Positions 24,994 to 37,900 are shown, counted from the first letter of the stretch. The stretch: DNA of 64,000 bases from Chaetorhynchus papuensis (GCA_013396525.1 VWYX01001143.1:121066-185065); one strand, 5' to 3'. Notes: generated from the letters alone by a model not told the origin. Made by a program: numbers and translations.

Positions 24994-25770
24994 ATTCTTT
25001 GTACTTTTCCTCAGATCATAGGAAGGACAAAATTGGCAAGTTAAGAGAAACAAAGCAAATCTCATTTTCACTCTTCCATAAAGGCTATCTCTGCACCATG
25101 AGGCTTTCCTTTGAGAGAGACCATGGGAATGCTTTAGCTAAGACCAAAGCTTTCAACATGACTTTTGGACTCTTAGCACTGCCGTCTTTGCAAAGGAAAA
25201 AAAGGAGGAGGAGAACTGGAGACTGTAGGTTCCTAAAAAAAGATTGTCAAATAGGAGAGGCAATCAAGAAAAAATTAGGTTCTTATGACATATTTTATGA
25301 TTCACATTTCACTTGCTAATTCATTTACAAAAAAAAAAAGTTGTATTCTTAATCTGATTATATAATGATTGTGGAAGACAAATTACATGACTAACGTTTT
25401 ACATCACAAACTATGCATGGAGTTTTGATGGTGTTGAATATTCAGAAAATAAAATCATGCTGTCAGCTCAAATAAGGAGGAAACATATGCTTTAGGCAAA
25501 AACAACACAGAGGACATAGTGATGCTGTAAAGTCTACAGAAATAATACATTAGTTACACTGATGAGGTAAAACCAGCAATGGCTTAGTCACAGTCATTTT
25601 AATCAAAACCCTTTCTGTACTCTTTTCAGTCTGAAGAGAATTTTCTTGGTAAATTCATTTAAAAACACCAAAATTCACAATAAAGGAATATTTATGTCAT
25701 AGCAAAATTAATATGACAAAAATAACAATTGATTTTTAAGAGATATACTAAATATTGTTTAAATTTGTTT

Positions 25771-25802
<32 letters not shown>

Positions 25803-25872
25803 CAGCATCTTTATTGCATCCTTAAATCTATTATTTTTGCACTCAAGAAGGGAGATTAGCCTGTTCTTATCA
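24994..25872. other. Unannotated sequence with a (TA)n microsatellite
   Basis: The 106-residue frame at 24999-25319 has a preceding pyrimidine-rich CAG but no recognisable domain. A (TA)n run lies at 25783-25802. Nothing else is recognised. Confidence 0.5.
25783..25802. repeat. (TA)n microsatellite
   Basis: Ten TA units follow an imperfect tgtatatgtg lead-in. Confidence 0.9.
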
Positions 25873-26747
25873 TGGAAGGGTAAGGTTTAAAGGGACCATG
25901 GTGGGTCATCTGGTTCAAATTCCCTACTCAAGCAGGGTCATCTTAGAGCACGTGGCACAGGACTTTGTCCAGGTGGTTCTTGAGTATCTCCAGTGAAGTG
26001 GACTCCACAGCCTCTCTGGGCATCCTGTTCCAGTGTGTTCTCACCCAGAGAGTAAAGAAATTCTTCCATGTATTCAGGTGAAACTTGCTGTGCATCAGTT
26101 TCTGCTCACTGCCTCTCATCCTCTTGTTTGGCACCATTGACAGCAGCTAGGCTCCAGCCTCTGGAAATCCTCCCTTCGGATACTGATAGACATGGATAAG
26201 ATGCCCTCTAAGTCTTCTCTTCTTAAGGCTAAACAGGCCCAGCTCTCTCAGCCTTCCCTCATAAGTGAGGTGCTCCCATCCCCTCATCATCTTCATAGCC
26301 CTCTGCTGGGTCTGCTCCAGGACCTCCATATCTCTCTTGTACTGGGGAGCCCAGAACTGCACACAGCACTCCAGATTTGGCCTCACCAGGTCTGAGTAGA
26401 GCGGCAGGATCACCTGCCTCGATCATGTGCTCTTCCTAATGCTTCTTGGCCACAAGGACATACTGCTGGCTCATGGACAGCTTGTTGGCCACCAGGACTC
26501 CCCAGGTACTTCTTTGATGATCTGCTTTTCAGCAGGTTGGCCCCCAGCCTGTACTGGTGCCTGGGGTTATACCTCCCCAGGTGCAAAACTCTGCACTTGC
26601 CTTTGTTTAACTTCAGATTATTCCTCTCTGCCCATCTCTCCAGCCTATTGAGGTCCTTCTGAACAGCAGCACAGCATTCTGGGCTATCAGCCACTCCTCC
26701 CCGTTTTGTATCATCAGCAAACTTGCCAAGGAGGCATCTGCTCCTTC
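25873..26747 (-). mobile_element. CR1 LINE, 3' half of an interrupted copy
   Basis: On the minus strand this is the RT from the catalytic FADDTK motif (about 26707-26724) through [40 protein letters not shown] and [17 protein letters not shown] to the 3' UTR. It breaks at 26747 where a 329-bp LTR is inserted. Removing the LTR and one copy of the 4-bp duplication restores the reading KLDEGADASL just upstream of FADD, as expected for CR1. The RT is otherwise damaged by stops and frameshifts. Confidence 0.92.
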
Positions 26748-27076
26748 TGATGCCTTAGGATTTTAGCTTTTATATTAGTGTATAATTCTAAACTCCATAT
26801 ACAGTGTTAGCTACTGTTCTCCCATTTTGGTCAAACAAAACAATTCCTCTCTAGGCCTGAAACTCACGGACATCTTACTGTCTCAAGCCCTGAGAAATGT
26901 AAATAGTGAGAAATGTAAAAGTATGAAAACCTGTGACCCCATCATCCATTTTGGGTGTGGCCCCTGGGGGCTTTGACTGCCCTAATGCATCTGAAGGGCC
27001 TCCAATAAATATAATCTCTTTTTATTCTCTTAATTTTGTCTAGCCTCTGTTTTTAGGTAGTCCCAACAAGGCATCA
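26748..27076 (+). mobile_element. Small solo LTR inserted in CR1 RT (ERV1-like by duplication)
   Basis: This 329-bp element has perfect 9-bp terminal inverted repeats, TGATGCCTT (26748-26756) and AAGGCATCA (27068-27076). Its flanks are CTTC (26744-26747) and CGTC (27077-27080), a 4-bp duplication with one mismatch. A poly(A) signal AATAAA at 27004-27009, followed by a T-rich stretch, places R/U5 at the right and the orientation as plus. A 4-bp duplication fits ERV1 (gamma-like) LTRs. A non-autonomous DNA element is a weaker alternative, because the TG...CA ends and the poly(A) signal favour an LTR. No internal sequence is present. Confidence 0.72.
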
Positions 27077-27080
27077 CGTC

Positions 27081-28005
27081 ATCCAACTTACTGATTAATA
27101 AATTAAACTATGTTGGGCCCAGTATTGAACCTTGGGGACCACCTCTAGTGACAGGCCACCAACTAAACCCTGTGCTACAACCCTCTGGGATCTGCCATTC
27201 AGCCAGTTCTCAGTTCACCTCTGTCCACTGATCCAGTCCGCACTTCCTGAGTTTGCCTGTGAGGATGTTGTGAGAGACAGTGTCAAAACCCTTGCTGAAG
27301 TTGAGGTAGAAGATATCCACTGCTCTCCCCTTACCCATCCAGGTAGTCATTTCATTACAGAATTAAATCAATCAGGTTGGTCAAGCATGATTTACCTTTA
27401 CTGAATGCGTGCTGACTAGTCCTGATCACCTTCTTGTCATCCATGTTGATAGAGATGGCCTCCAGAAAGAGGCGCTCCATCACCTTTCCCACGGTAGAGG
27501 TGGTGCTGACAGGCCAGTAGTTCCATTGTTCCCCCTTCTTGCCATATTTGAAGACCAGGGTGATGTTTGCTTTCCTCCAGCCCCCAGACACCTCTCCTAA
27601 TCACTACAGCCTTTCAAAGATGATAATGAGTGGCAGAGCTATGGTGTTCACTAGCTTGCTCTCACTGCTCTTGTGGATGCATCTGTGTAAAGAGATCATC
27701 CCGTTCCTCGCATTTTTTTCCCATACTACACCATGTGTTGGTGTACAGGCACTTCACAGCAGTATTTGATTTTATCAATATCCCAGTGGGAATGCAAAGA
27801 GATGCCCCATAGTCCTGTCCTGTGGTTACGCGTTTGTCTGCTTGTGCTTGCTTGAATTATTCCCTTGTAAGCCTTCTTTTGCTACAGGTCTTCCCTTCCC
27901 ACACCTTACCTCTGTCTAGCCTGACCCTGTCCCCAATCCCCTTCAAATCTAGTTTAAAGCTCTCTCAATGAGCCCTCATAACTACTGCATGACCCCTTCA
28001 CTTCC
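27081..28005 (-). mobile_element. CR1 LINE, 5' part of the interrupted copy with EN deleted
   Basis: On the minus strand the segment starts in the region before ORF2 (the ctagtttaaagctctct block). It reads the start of the endonuclease as KCLYTNTWCSMGKK (near 27755-27715). It then jumps directly into the linker/RT N-terminus: NTIALPLIIIFERL, GGWRKANITLVFKYGKKG, SQHAFSKGKSCLTNL (frame 27591-27355), DTVSHNIL and GPQGSILGP. Almost all of the endonuclease is missing. It joins the 25873-26747 part across the LTR insertion. Confidence 0.88.
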
Positions 28006-31000
28006 AGCTCTTCTCTTTATTATTGTACATATAGGTCAAGAAGAGATTCATTACTTCAAGAATTACAGACAATGAACAAGAAAGATATGAGGCCTTTACA
28101 GAATATATTTTAACAAAAACTTCTACATTCCAAAATTTGATCATTTCATATGTGCTAGGACCGACTATTCTATAATGTTTAAAGATTACAATACCCGAAA
28201 TTACATATTCATTGCTTTCAATACTGGGCTTTTAATGTATGAGTTTTTCAGCATAGATCTACTCACTAAGAAAATTAAAAATGTTTTTTGCATCAGGCAT
28301 TGGTCTCTGTTGGAATCAAGGAGTTATTATTGCATGGTATAAACACATAAACATCTGTTTCTTTTGTCCTCATACAAGTAATTAACTCAAAATCAGGAAG
28401 CACATTTCTCACAGGAGGAATTCTTGCAACCTTAGTACAAATGAGATTTGCATTCTGACATTGCAGAGCGTTGTTTTCTAAAATCCAGATAGAAAAACCT
28501 TGTACCAAAACCAGAACAAAATGCACAAGTAATAAGCTCCCCTAGATTATATATTGGCATGTCTTATCACAAATTATCAAAATATCATTGCACATTGAAA
28601 GAGACTCTTCTAAGTGCTACCACCCATCTCTTTACAAATTCTTATAATACTTTTAAAATTTCAGAATTTGACAGGTATCAGAGTATCACCAGGGCCAATC
28701 TTTCTTTGTTGTTCCCAGTTTTAGTGATCTTCCCTGGATAAGGGATTACTTCAGAGATGCTCATCACCTCTTGTGAAATGCCTGGCTTTGTCACCCAGAT
28801 GTAGAGCCTGTGCTTAATGTGGTGCAATGCCTATTTTAAGATGAGAGCGAACAACAGGTTTCTTTTACTGCAGCTGTAGGTGTCCACAGTTCCTTTTCAA
28901 TTACATCTCACATACCTTGTTTATCATAGCTAGATGGGGTTTGGAAATACGTAACCTATAGTGAAGCATCTAGTGAAGTAAATGAAAGAAAAATCAATTG
29001 GCTTCAAGGAATTTTGGACCGGGAAATAGAAAACAGCATTATAAATTTAGGCAGGTGTTCCTAATACCAGTTTGAAAGCACGAAAGAAGACATGGCAAGG
29101 ACAGTGAATTTAGATGGCTAAACAGACATCTGGTGATGAAACAGAGACCTCCTTTGAGCCCACCCTCTACTCCCATTGATCAGTTCTCTCCTCTCTTTGC
29201 AATGCACAGACACAACTCGAAGGAAGCTGCTGCCTTGCCTTCTCTGATGTCACAGACTTAGCTCTTGTTCACAAAATGCCTCAAAGTATTGAAAAATTAA
29301 CAGGATTTTGATGGAGATGCTAATAGATATAACTGACCTGAAAATTAGTATTTTGAAAAACTTTCTTAGTAAGCAGTCCATTGGTTCACCTCCTTCAGGT
29401 AACCTCAAATACCTTTTGAACTTTGAACTTGTTTAACAACATATGACATGAGAGAAGTCAGAAAGGAGGGTTATTTCATATGTCTAATGAAAATAAAAAT
29501 ATGTGTAATGAAAAATGAGAAAAAACCAAACTATGACTAAATACTAAATGGCGAAGATAGTATGTGATATTATCAAAAAGGTTATACACTATTAAAAATA
29601 ATAAGAATAAATAATTACAGTATAAACAGTTGATCACATCCACATCATCACCTTTCCTGAGTGATCAAACGTATACAAAATCAATGAGAAACTTATGACT
29701 GTGTAAAGTCTTCTGATATTTATCATTGTAAATTTTATACTTTAATGTGAGTTTTTATAATTTCTTTTAGTATTACCAATAGAGGTGGAAAAAAATTTAT
29801 TGTGATATAGTAACTCCTTTGCAGCTCAAAAAAAAATCAACAGTGATAGTTTGGAATATCTACCTGAGTACAGTTTATGAATTCTGACTATTGCTGTTAA
29901 TGTATGAAAAAATTGCTTAGTGGAATACTGTTGGTTTTGAACAGAAAGTCCAGTCTTTGTGGACAGATATTTTAAGATGTGTCTACATAAGCAGGACCAA
30001 GACAGTTGTTAATCAGATGTTCCTATCAAATATTTTGCAGCCGGTGCTTCAAAGTGGAGTACAGGTCAGTAAAGCACAGAGATCTCCAAATAGGAAAAAA
30101 AAGCTAGTTTTGTTTTGCTTAACCAGCTCACAGAACTTTTTGTGGGAGAGAAGAAATGAGCACTTTTCATAGCAGGAGCTACAGAATAAAGTATTTTCAG
30201 TTGGAAGGGCTGTAGCACTAGCACAGATTAGGAAAAAGGTTCTAATCTAGAAGTATTCTTTTACTCTGAGTAGAATCAAGCAGTACTGCCCCCAAAACAG
30301 TGGTCCCTGCCCAAACAATTACTTGAGTAGTTACTCTAATTCTAATTATTCCATGCAGAACTTTGTATTACTATTTTTTCTCTGAACAGCTAACTTCTAA
30401 ATTCAAAATGGAAATTTGAAAATCCTGTGTATTTTGAGCTTCTGTTAATAATGCAGCAATAGTTGTAGTTAAGGGAACTGTGTCTATTAATCTCAGTGGA
30501 ATGTCAGCTATAGTGTTTATTGTCTACTATCATTATTTAAGTTTCAGCTTTAGATTAAAGGTCAATGAACAATGTTAGAAAAGTGAAGCCTTATTTATGA
30601 AATAAAATGGCAAAACCAAAAATCGTTGTAACTAACCTTGACAGCATTAGAGATGGATCTCAATTAAAGCTTTTCCCTCTAAGGGAACTTGAATGACAAA
30701 TTTTTATGAAGAAAATTTGCAAATTGTCCTTTAAAAAGTCTACAAATACACAAACATTAAGTTGATTGGAGTAGAAAAGAGGCATTAAATACAGAAGCAT
30801 TTAGAAGAAGGACCATTTTTCCCAGTGTCTCATAAGGCTGTAAATTGTGCTTTCCTACAGGTTGTTTTTCACACATAGTATTATTTAAAAACCCCATACT
30901 TCAAAGCAAAATTTCATAAAGCTTATCTACATATTCAAATTCAAAAAAACCTCTCCCATCCCTGGGTTGTACTTTGAAAAGCACAGAGAGCTGTTTTCTT

Positions 31001-31573
31001 CTGCAGTAGGTCATCATGCCATTAGCATTCTCTCTGTGTAAAGCTGAAGCTTGGGTATCTATAGGCCATTCAGACAGGTACTAAAGGCACGGTGGAGTAC
31101 AAGTTAACTTCCATCAGCTGAGCCCTGGCTTAGCTACTGATCCATCAGGATAGCCACGTGCTCTGGCAACAAGAGGAAAATCTATCAATCTCTATGAAAA
31201 TTCTTTCTAATCCCAAGATCAGAAATAATGGAATTAATCTCCCATGTTAGCTCTTTAATACAAATCAAAAAAATCCTTAATTTACTGGTTTAGTTGATGA
31301 GGTGATACAGTCAAGTTTGAAGTAATTTTGCAGTAGCATGTTTTACTGTCTGACTGTTTATAAGGCACTAAACAATATATTCCATTATGTAAGTGTTTTG
31401 CTATAGCAGGAAAATTTTGGATTTTTATGTTTAAATAGTAAACAAGAAGTCATAATGAAATAAAGTACAAAAGCCTAAGCACAAGGAAGAAATGGGGAAA
31501 ATGCATATAAGGTAAGAAAAAGGCCTTTTTTTTTTTTTAACTACCAGGTATTGCCAAGTATAAACAATGAGCA
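28006..31573. other. Unannotated AT-rich sequence
   Basis: About 3.6 kb without a recognisable mobile element, RNA gene or exon. All open frames are under 80 residues. Confidence 0.5.
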
Positions 31574-31945
31574 TGTTGACAGGCCCTAATGGCCCTGAAC
31601 AGCCTCACCTGGACTTGCACCCACATCCCTGCCCATACTGCATATAAACCTCTGCAATACTGCAGAGTTTGCTGCAAACCATCCCTGCCCATACTGCAGA
31701 AAAACCTCTGGCCAGCTTGTTCCCATGCATTCTTGCCTTGTTGGTTGGACTTTCTGGGTTGACATCAGGTCTTTTTTGTCACGTTACTTGTGATCAATGG
31801 GTTGTTGGCAGGACTTGTTCCTGTCACCAGCCCTGCTCTGCTCACCTTCCTTGAGCACATTGTGCCTTACAGTGGGGGCACTGCCCTTCCCTGTGCTGGT
31901 GTGACTCAGCTCCCTCACGGACAGGGAAGATGCTGCTCCCTGACA
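31574..31945 (+). mobile_element. Probable LTR-like repeat with internal duplication
   Basis: This GC-richer block can be bounded by TGTTGACAGG and CTCCCTGACA (TG...CA). It contains a TATA-like catataaacc near 31640. An imperfect direct duplication sits inside: catccctgcccatactgca occurs at about 31624 and again at about 31680, both followed by an aaacctctg block. It resembles avian interspersed repeats I have seen, but I cannot name the family. No target duplication is evident, so the ends and the LTR interpretation are tentative. Confidence 0.42.
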
Positions 31946-34036
31946 GTAAACTGTTGCACCCTTCCTGGAAGGCTGCAAGAATTAGCAAGGTTTGGTTTTA
32001 ACCATTATTGACGTTCTTTAAAAACTTCTCTGAAAGTAATAGTTCCTATCTATGGTTATCCCATGTGGTGTGATTGCAATGTCTTTGAAGTGTTGTTCGT
32101 TGCTCTTGTACTTCCTTTTAAAAAACTGGCTAAGTTGGTATTAGGACATTAAGATATTAATACGACTAAAACATTAGTATGAATTACAGAGATGTGGTGG
32201 AGAAGAGAGAGGAATGGGAAGAAAAACTGAAGAAGAGGAGGAATGGATTAGTTAGTAGGTTATAAGTGCCTATAAAAATTAAATAGGTGGAAACAAAGAA
32301 GATGGGGAGGAATTATTTAAAATTACTAAAGGTGATAAGAGCAAGAGTAATAACCTGAAACTCCAACAGGAAATAATAATTTACATATTAATGCAAAAAG
32401 TTGTGATACTGAGGTCAATTAGAAAAAGAAATAATTTGCTGAAGAATATGGTTCTGCTAATATTGCCTAAGGTGTCAATGAGTCTAGCATAACACAGCAC
32501 TGCATTAACAAAGGCAATCCTTTTGCAGAAGAATGAAATTAAGACAGAGTTGATTTGCAAACTACTCTTCTGTTATATTTTTATCCAGAAAAGGAAAGTA
32601 AAGCTTTTTTGGTTTTTGTTTGGGGTTTTTTATGCATTTATTTTAAAGTCCATTTCCTGATTAATATTATTCTGTGCGACTTTTTACAGCACACAACTCC
32701 TATATTTTGTGCTTGATGGTCTCTCTTGGATATATATTGCATGATAGTAATTGTAGATGATCTTCCTGCACCTGTTTTTTACTTAAGAAAAACGGAACTA
32801 TATTAATTTCAAAAGTAGACACAGAAATCTGTTCGTGACATAGAAATCTGATTTTCTTCTCTTTCTTCTTTTTTTTCTTTTGATTTTGGAAATTAAATAT
32901 GAATCTCCAACACTTTTATAAATATATAATAATTCACTTATTAGATCACAAATAAATACACTTGAATACATTTTTACCTTCTTATCAATGCCATGATGGT
33001 TTGTTCTGTGAATCTGTTTAACTGCTCAAGTAGTAAAATTTTTAATGATATTTTGTGAATATACTGCTTCATATCAGAATGTTCTCTCTGTTTTGAAAAT
33101 GCAAGTCTGTGCCAACTTTACAAAGGTTAACTTGGAAACTAAATGATCTGTTAATCATGCATTTACTTCTGAATTATGTTGCTCTTTTTATTCACCAAAT
33201 GTATGTTTTCCTAAAATATTACTTAAATTAAGGTTCTTGATTCTTTCAAGAAATCATTACAGTAGTCTTTCTCTGGAAGAGAACAGACCATAGTAAAGCA
33301 TGGTAAGCAATGCTTTCAGTTAGAAAAGTACAATGCCTTGAGAAGATTTTTTTTCAAACACAAAGAGTAGTGAATTAACCCATCATATGATCCCTGGTGA
33401 GTAAGTTATAAGGAAGCAGTACAATGAGGTACAGATGAATCCTAGAATTTCTGTTAGTAGTTGCTTTGGAAAGAAAGACTGTCAGAAAGGACTAAGGGGT
33501 CAAAGTTTCATTACAGTACTAGTATATCATCACCAGAAATACTGCATCTGGGTGTGTAATGCTTCAAGAAGTCACATAAACCTGATAATTTGGGGTTCAT
33601 TCATTATGGTGCATGGGAAAGTACTGCTAAAGTACTCCAGGCATGGTTCCTACACACTTAATTCATGCAGTCTACAGGAAAGCCTTAGTAGAAAAAATTC
33701 ATCAGATGCAGCTGGTGAATTCCCCTGAAATGTCCCTAATGCCATGAAAAATTCCAATAGAACTGACTTTGCTTATCTACATTTTCTTAGCTAAACTAAA
33801 GTTACCTTGTATGCAGGTATCCAGTTTTAATAGCTTAGCTGATTCATGGTAATATATTAATATGCTCATGATATTTCACGTGGAATCTGATCCTTAATAG
33901 GAACAAAAGTGTAAAAAGTAAAACCACAGTGATTTCAGGCAAAAGACATATTCAACAAGCAAAACATACTACTGAGAATAAAAAAAATATTAAAAATTTA
34001 TGTAAGACACAAAGATATGTGTCCTGGTCTCTTTCA
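31946..34036. other. Unannotated AT-rich sequence
   Basis: No recognisable gene or mobile element. The 97-residue frame at 33435-33728 has no known motif. Confidence 0.5.
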
Positions 34037-34220
34037 GAGTGCTGGAACTGTCTTCCTGGGACAGAGGTTATGGCACCAAGCCTGCCAGAGTTAAAATGCT
34101 GGACAACTCTCTCAAGCACACAGTGTAATTTTTAGGGCTGTCCTGTGCCGGGCAAGGAGTTGGCCTTAGATATTCCTTGCAGGCCCCTTCCAATTCAGGA
34201 TATTCTGTGATTCCATGATA
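34037..34220 (+). mobile_element. CR1 LINE 3' UTR fragment
   Basis: The fragment starts at agtgctggaactgtcttcct and runs through the ggcaccaagcctgccagagt block to tgtcctgtgccgggcaagg. It ends with the CR1 tail attctgtgattccatgat. It is a 5'-truncated copy of the same subtype as 9108-9222 and 5640-6402. Confidence 0.88.
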
Positions 34221-34445
34221 TACATCAGACCAGAGCATTACTTCCCTTTATTACCTATATTCCTTAAAAAGTGGTATGTCAGAAATCAGCTATTGGGAAT
34301 GTTAATAAAATAATGAGGTTACATGACTTCTGTGCCTGAATGCAAAGATATTGAAAACGTAACCTAATTCAAGAACTGTAGGATAATTAAAGGATCTACT
34401 GCATTGACTTCATTGCAGATCTTGAAAAGGAGAACTTATGGACTG
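34221..34445. other. Unannotated spacer
   Basis: No feature is recognised between the CR1 tail and the LTR target duplication. Confidence 0.5.
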
Positions 34446-34450
34446 GATGT

Positions 34451-34966
34451 TGTCCTGATTTTGACTGGGATAGAGCTTGTTTTCTTCTCTGTAGCTGGTA
34501 CAGTGCTGTGTTTTGTATTCAGTATGAGAATAAAGTTGATAACACACTGATGTTTTGGCTGTTGCTAAGTGGTGCTTACCCTAAGTCCATGACTTTCTAG
34601 TTTTTCATGCTCTGCCAGTGAACAGGTGCACAAGAAACTGGGAGGGAGCACAGCCAGGAGAGCTGAGCTGAACTGGCCAAAGGGATATTCCATAGCACAG
34701 CATGGTTGGTATATAAACTGGGAGGAGATACTGAGAAGTGGGAGGAAGTCAGCAGGTGATTACCAATTGTAATGTACATCACTTGTTTCTCTTGGGATTT
34801 ATTTCCCTTTTATTAATTATTATTGATTTTGTTTCCATTATTAAACTGTTCTTATCTTAACCCACTATTCTATTTTTTTTCTTTCCTGATTCTCCTCCCC
34901 AACTCATTGGTAGGGGAAAGGACTGAGCAGCACGATGGTATTAACAGCTGGGGTTAAACCATGACA
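34451..34966 (+). mobile_element. Solo LTR of an avian ERVL-type retrovirus, perfect target duplication
   Basis: The element starts TGTCCTGATTTTGACTGGG and ends GGTTAAACCATGACA. It has TGTC...GACA inverted ends and an exact 5-bp duplication GATGT (34446-34450 and 34967-34971). It carries a TATA box TATATAAA at 34710-34717 and a poly(A) signal ATTAAA at 34840-34845. It is the most complete copy of the family also seen at 11447-12506, 17718-18306, 39068-40081 (minus) and 40251-40391. The family looks like the one usually called TguLTR5 in songbirds, a name given from memory. No internal retroviral genes are present. Confidence 0.92.
34710..34717 (+). promoter_or_regulatory. TATA box of the LTR promoter
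   Basis: TATATAAA lies about 25 bp after the shared agggatattcca block, in the same position as in the copy at 17718. Confidence 0.65.
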
Positions 34967-34971
34967 GATGT

Positions 34972-37900
34972 TTGCAAGTGGTGTCGTAAAGAATCAGTTC
35001 TGGAAACATTTTGAAAATGTCAATGATGATCAAACTGTGAAAGTACAATGAAGGGTATTTATGACATGAATTTTGAATCATGTATACACAGCAAGATGAG
35101 GTAAGCTGTCTTGGAAGCTGCAGTAATAGGGATGAACTAGATTTTAAAAGTGTAAAGTTCAAGGTTTATATATTTGAGATTATTAATGAGTATTTAGAAT
35201 GGAGCTGTGATCTAATCCCTTGTAAGTAAGGAAAAGTATAATTAATCACAAAAGCAATACAGGCCTGGATGAGGAGAATATGACCACAGAGTACAAAAGA
35301 CAAATCATTGCCAATAAAAATGATGAAACATTACTTTGGAAGAGAGTTGTTTTGCTTCTCTTTCTAAAGATGTCAAATAATGATTTTTTTTTTTTTGACT
35401 GAAACTTCTGTCATTGCTGTACTGCAAGGCAGAAAAAGACTTAATCAAAATGACAAAATAAGGCTAGAAAGGTAATAGAAAATATGTAACACAAAGATGT
35501 CTTGACTAGGAATACAAGAACACAGTACTCATAAACTCAATTTCACATCCTAAGAAGAAGGAAAACATTATTTGTTGTAAATTTAGTTTTGCAATGTGCT
35601 GAACAATGAACTCTATTGCAAGAGCAATATGTATCCTAAAATGTGTCTATGTAGGCCTATTAACGAAGCTGAGTTTACGTAGTTTTGTGTCCTTTGACAT
35701 AATTTTTAGCTGTTACTTTGATAACTATATGAAACATTAAGATTAACTCAAAAACATTGTTAAAAGGTAAAAAGTCATCTACCTATAAAAATGATTTCTT
35801 ATTAACCTCATTATTCTTGAGTGCTATGAAATCAGATTTGTGTCATAAATATAGAATTCATGAAGAGAAAAGATCTATCAAAGAGCAAATCACCCAGATT
35901 CTGAAATACTATAAATTATCATCTGAGACAGATGTGTTTAAACATCTCATTTCAATTTGTTTAAACTGCACTGCCAGTTCATGAATGATTAAATCCATGA
36001 GCAAATAAAATAATGAGAGAATTTTCTTCAATAAGATCAAAATCACTAGTTATGAAATAAAGACTATTACTTCCTTAAATACAAATTTTATACCCTGGTA
36101 GTATGTATGTATAAAATTTCTATTACAATAAAACCTGTATTTTAATGTAGCCCAGTACATGTAAAAATTTATGCAAAATTAGATCATAAAATCCTTTCAA
36201 GTCATATGTTATTTTTGGTACTGTTCATTTCTGTGAGACAGAAATAAGCAAGAATCAGGAGTTTGCCATCACTGTTACATAAGTCTCTTCCTGAATACAA
36301 GGAAGAAAAAGTTTTGTTCTGTTTTGCACAACAGCAAACAACTTTTGGAAGTCTGCCAATTTCCAAATTGATTATAATTGAGTATTTTAAACTCTAGAAA
36401 GCAGTGTCTCATTAAGGTTGTGTTTGTGTGAGGGCATGGAGCCAGAGCGAGATTTCAGTTTTTGCTAGGTTGCTTAGGAAATAGCAATATTTAAACGTGA
36501 TTGTGCATCACCCGCAGTTTTTCAGATCACGTAGATCAATATGGACCAAATCCTGACATTGTTACTCCGGGAAAATATTCACTAAAGTCATAAAGTGGGA
36601 GAATTTTGTGGTAGATTGTGGCCCAAAGAGAGGATCTATGGGAAGTTCTTGCAGGTGCTGGAAGGCAGTTAGAACAATGAACTCCTTGTACTCCAATAAT
36701 AGAGATGAGATTAGATTTTGATATTCAATGTCATGCCAGGTTATGAAGTTAGGTCATTAACTATTAATCTGAGAAATGGGTACTGACCTTAATACTAATA
36801 TGTGTGGTTTCACTCTTCTGTTAATGAGCATAACTGTACTGATCTCCTTGGCTACTTGATGTGTACAAGACTAATGATATCACAGAATATGATATAAAGT
36901 AATGTATTAAAATTCAATACTGTCTTTGTAATTTTCATGATGAGCCTATTTTAAAGTCTGCATTTAGTTGTAAGAAAAAATATAAAACTGAACAAGTTGA
37001 AAATGCATTCCTGGTAGCGTTATTCTGCTAAACAAATGGACAAGGATGATATTAACGAGATAAAAGTCAGATGCCATATGTCACAGTAAGCTTTGAAGAA
37101 GGGTTGGTCTTTCTACTCATTTAATCCTCTTAAATTCACAGAATATAAGACTTGATGTGATTTTCCTAGGAATAAAAAATATAGGTACCTCAGCTTTCCA
37201 AGTTGGATATGATTATAAATATTTCATACGTAAATATACTGCAAGGTGTTTAATCAATATATTGTAAAGAAGAATGGTTTCATGCAGACAGCTATAGACA
37301 ACTTCCTATAGTGACGAGTTATTTATCATGTTTCCTTTTATAGACTACTCTTCTGTCAGCAGGAGGTTCAAATTCAAAGTTTTTCTTGATGCTTTAAAGT
37401 CTCAGACTAGAAATGTAAGATATTCTTAGGTTGTTTATATACAAATATGCAACAATTAAGAAAAAACAAAATTATTCCAGAGCTCTGCTGTAGCTATGGC
37501 AACCACCTTGCACTGTACTTCATTTAGATAAATAAATGTGACAGCTAATAAGAATGAATTTCAACATATTTTTCAACATTCCTCATGATGGAATTTCTTG
37601 AATGTTATTTTCTTGGGAAAATATATTAAAAAATGTATTACTTCTCCATTAAGAGAAAGGATTTCTACCAGAAATAGTGTGTTCTATAACTTAATGTTCA
37701 ATTTTAGTTCCTACATATGAAGTTTAAAATGCATTGTGCCTTTGTTCTTTATTTTACTCGGCTGGGGAAAATGGACTTTGCCAAAAGTCTTAGTTCTGGT
37801 GAAACTATATATTTCAAAGTAGTTCACCATCTTGCTTTTGGTATCTCAATCTCTTCTATCTTCTGATATAACCTATACATACATATTTTATAGTCAGGGC

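Noticed and set aside
24999..25319. Possible exon (106-residue frame preceded by a pyrimidine-rich CAG)
   Set aside because: There is no recognisable domain, its basic composition comes from A/G-rich sequence, it abuts a CR1, and no partner exon is visible.
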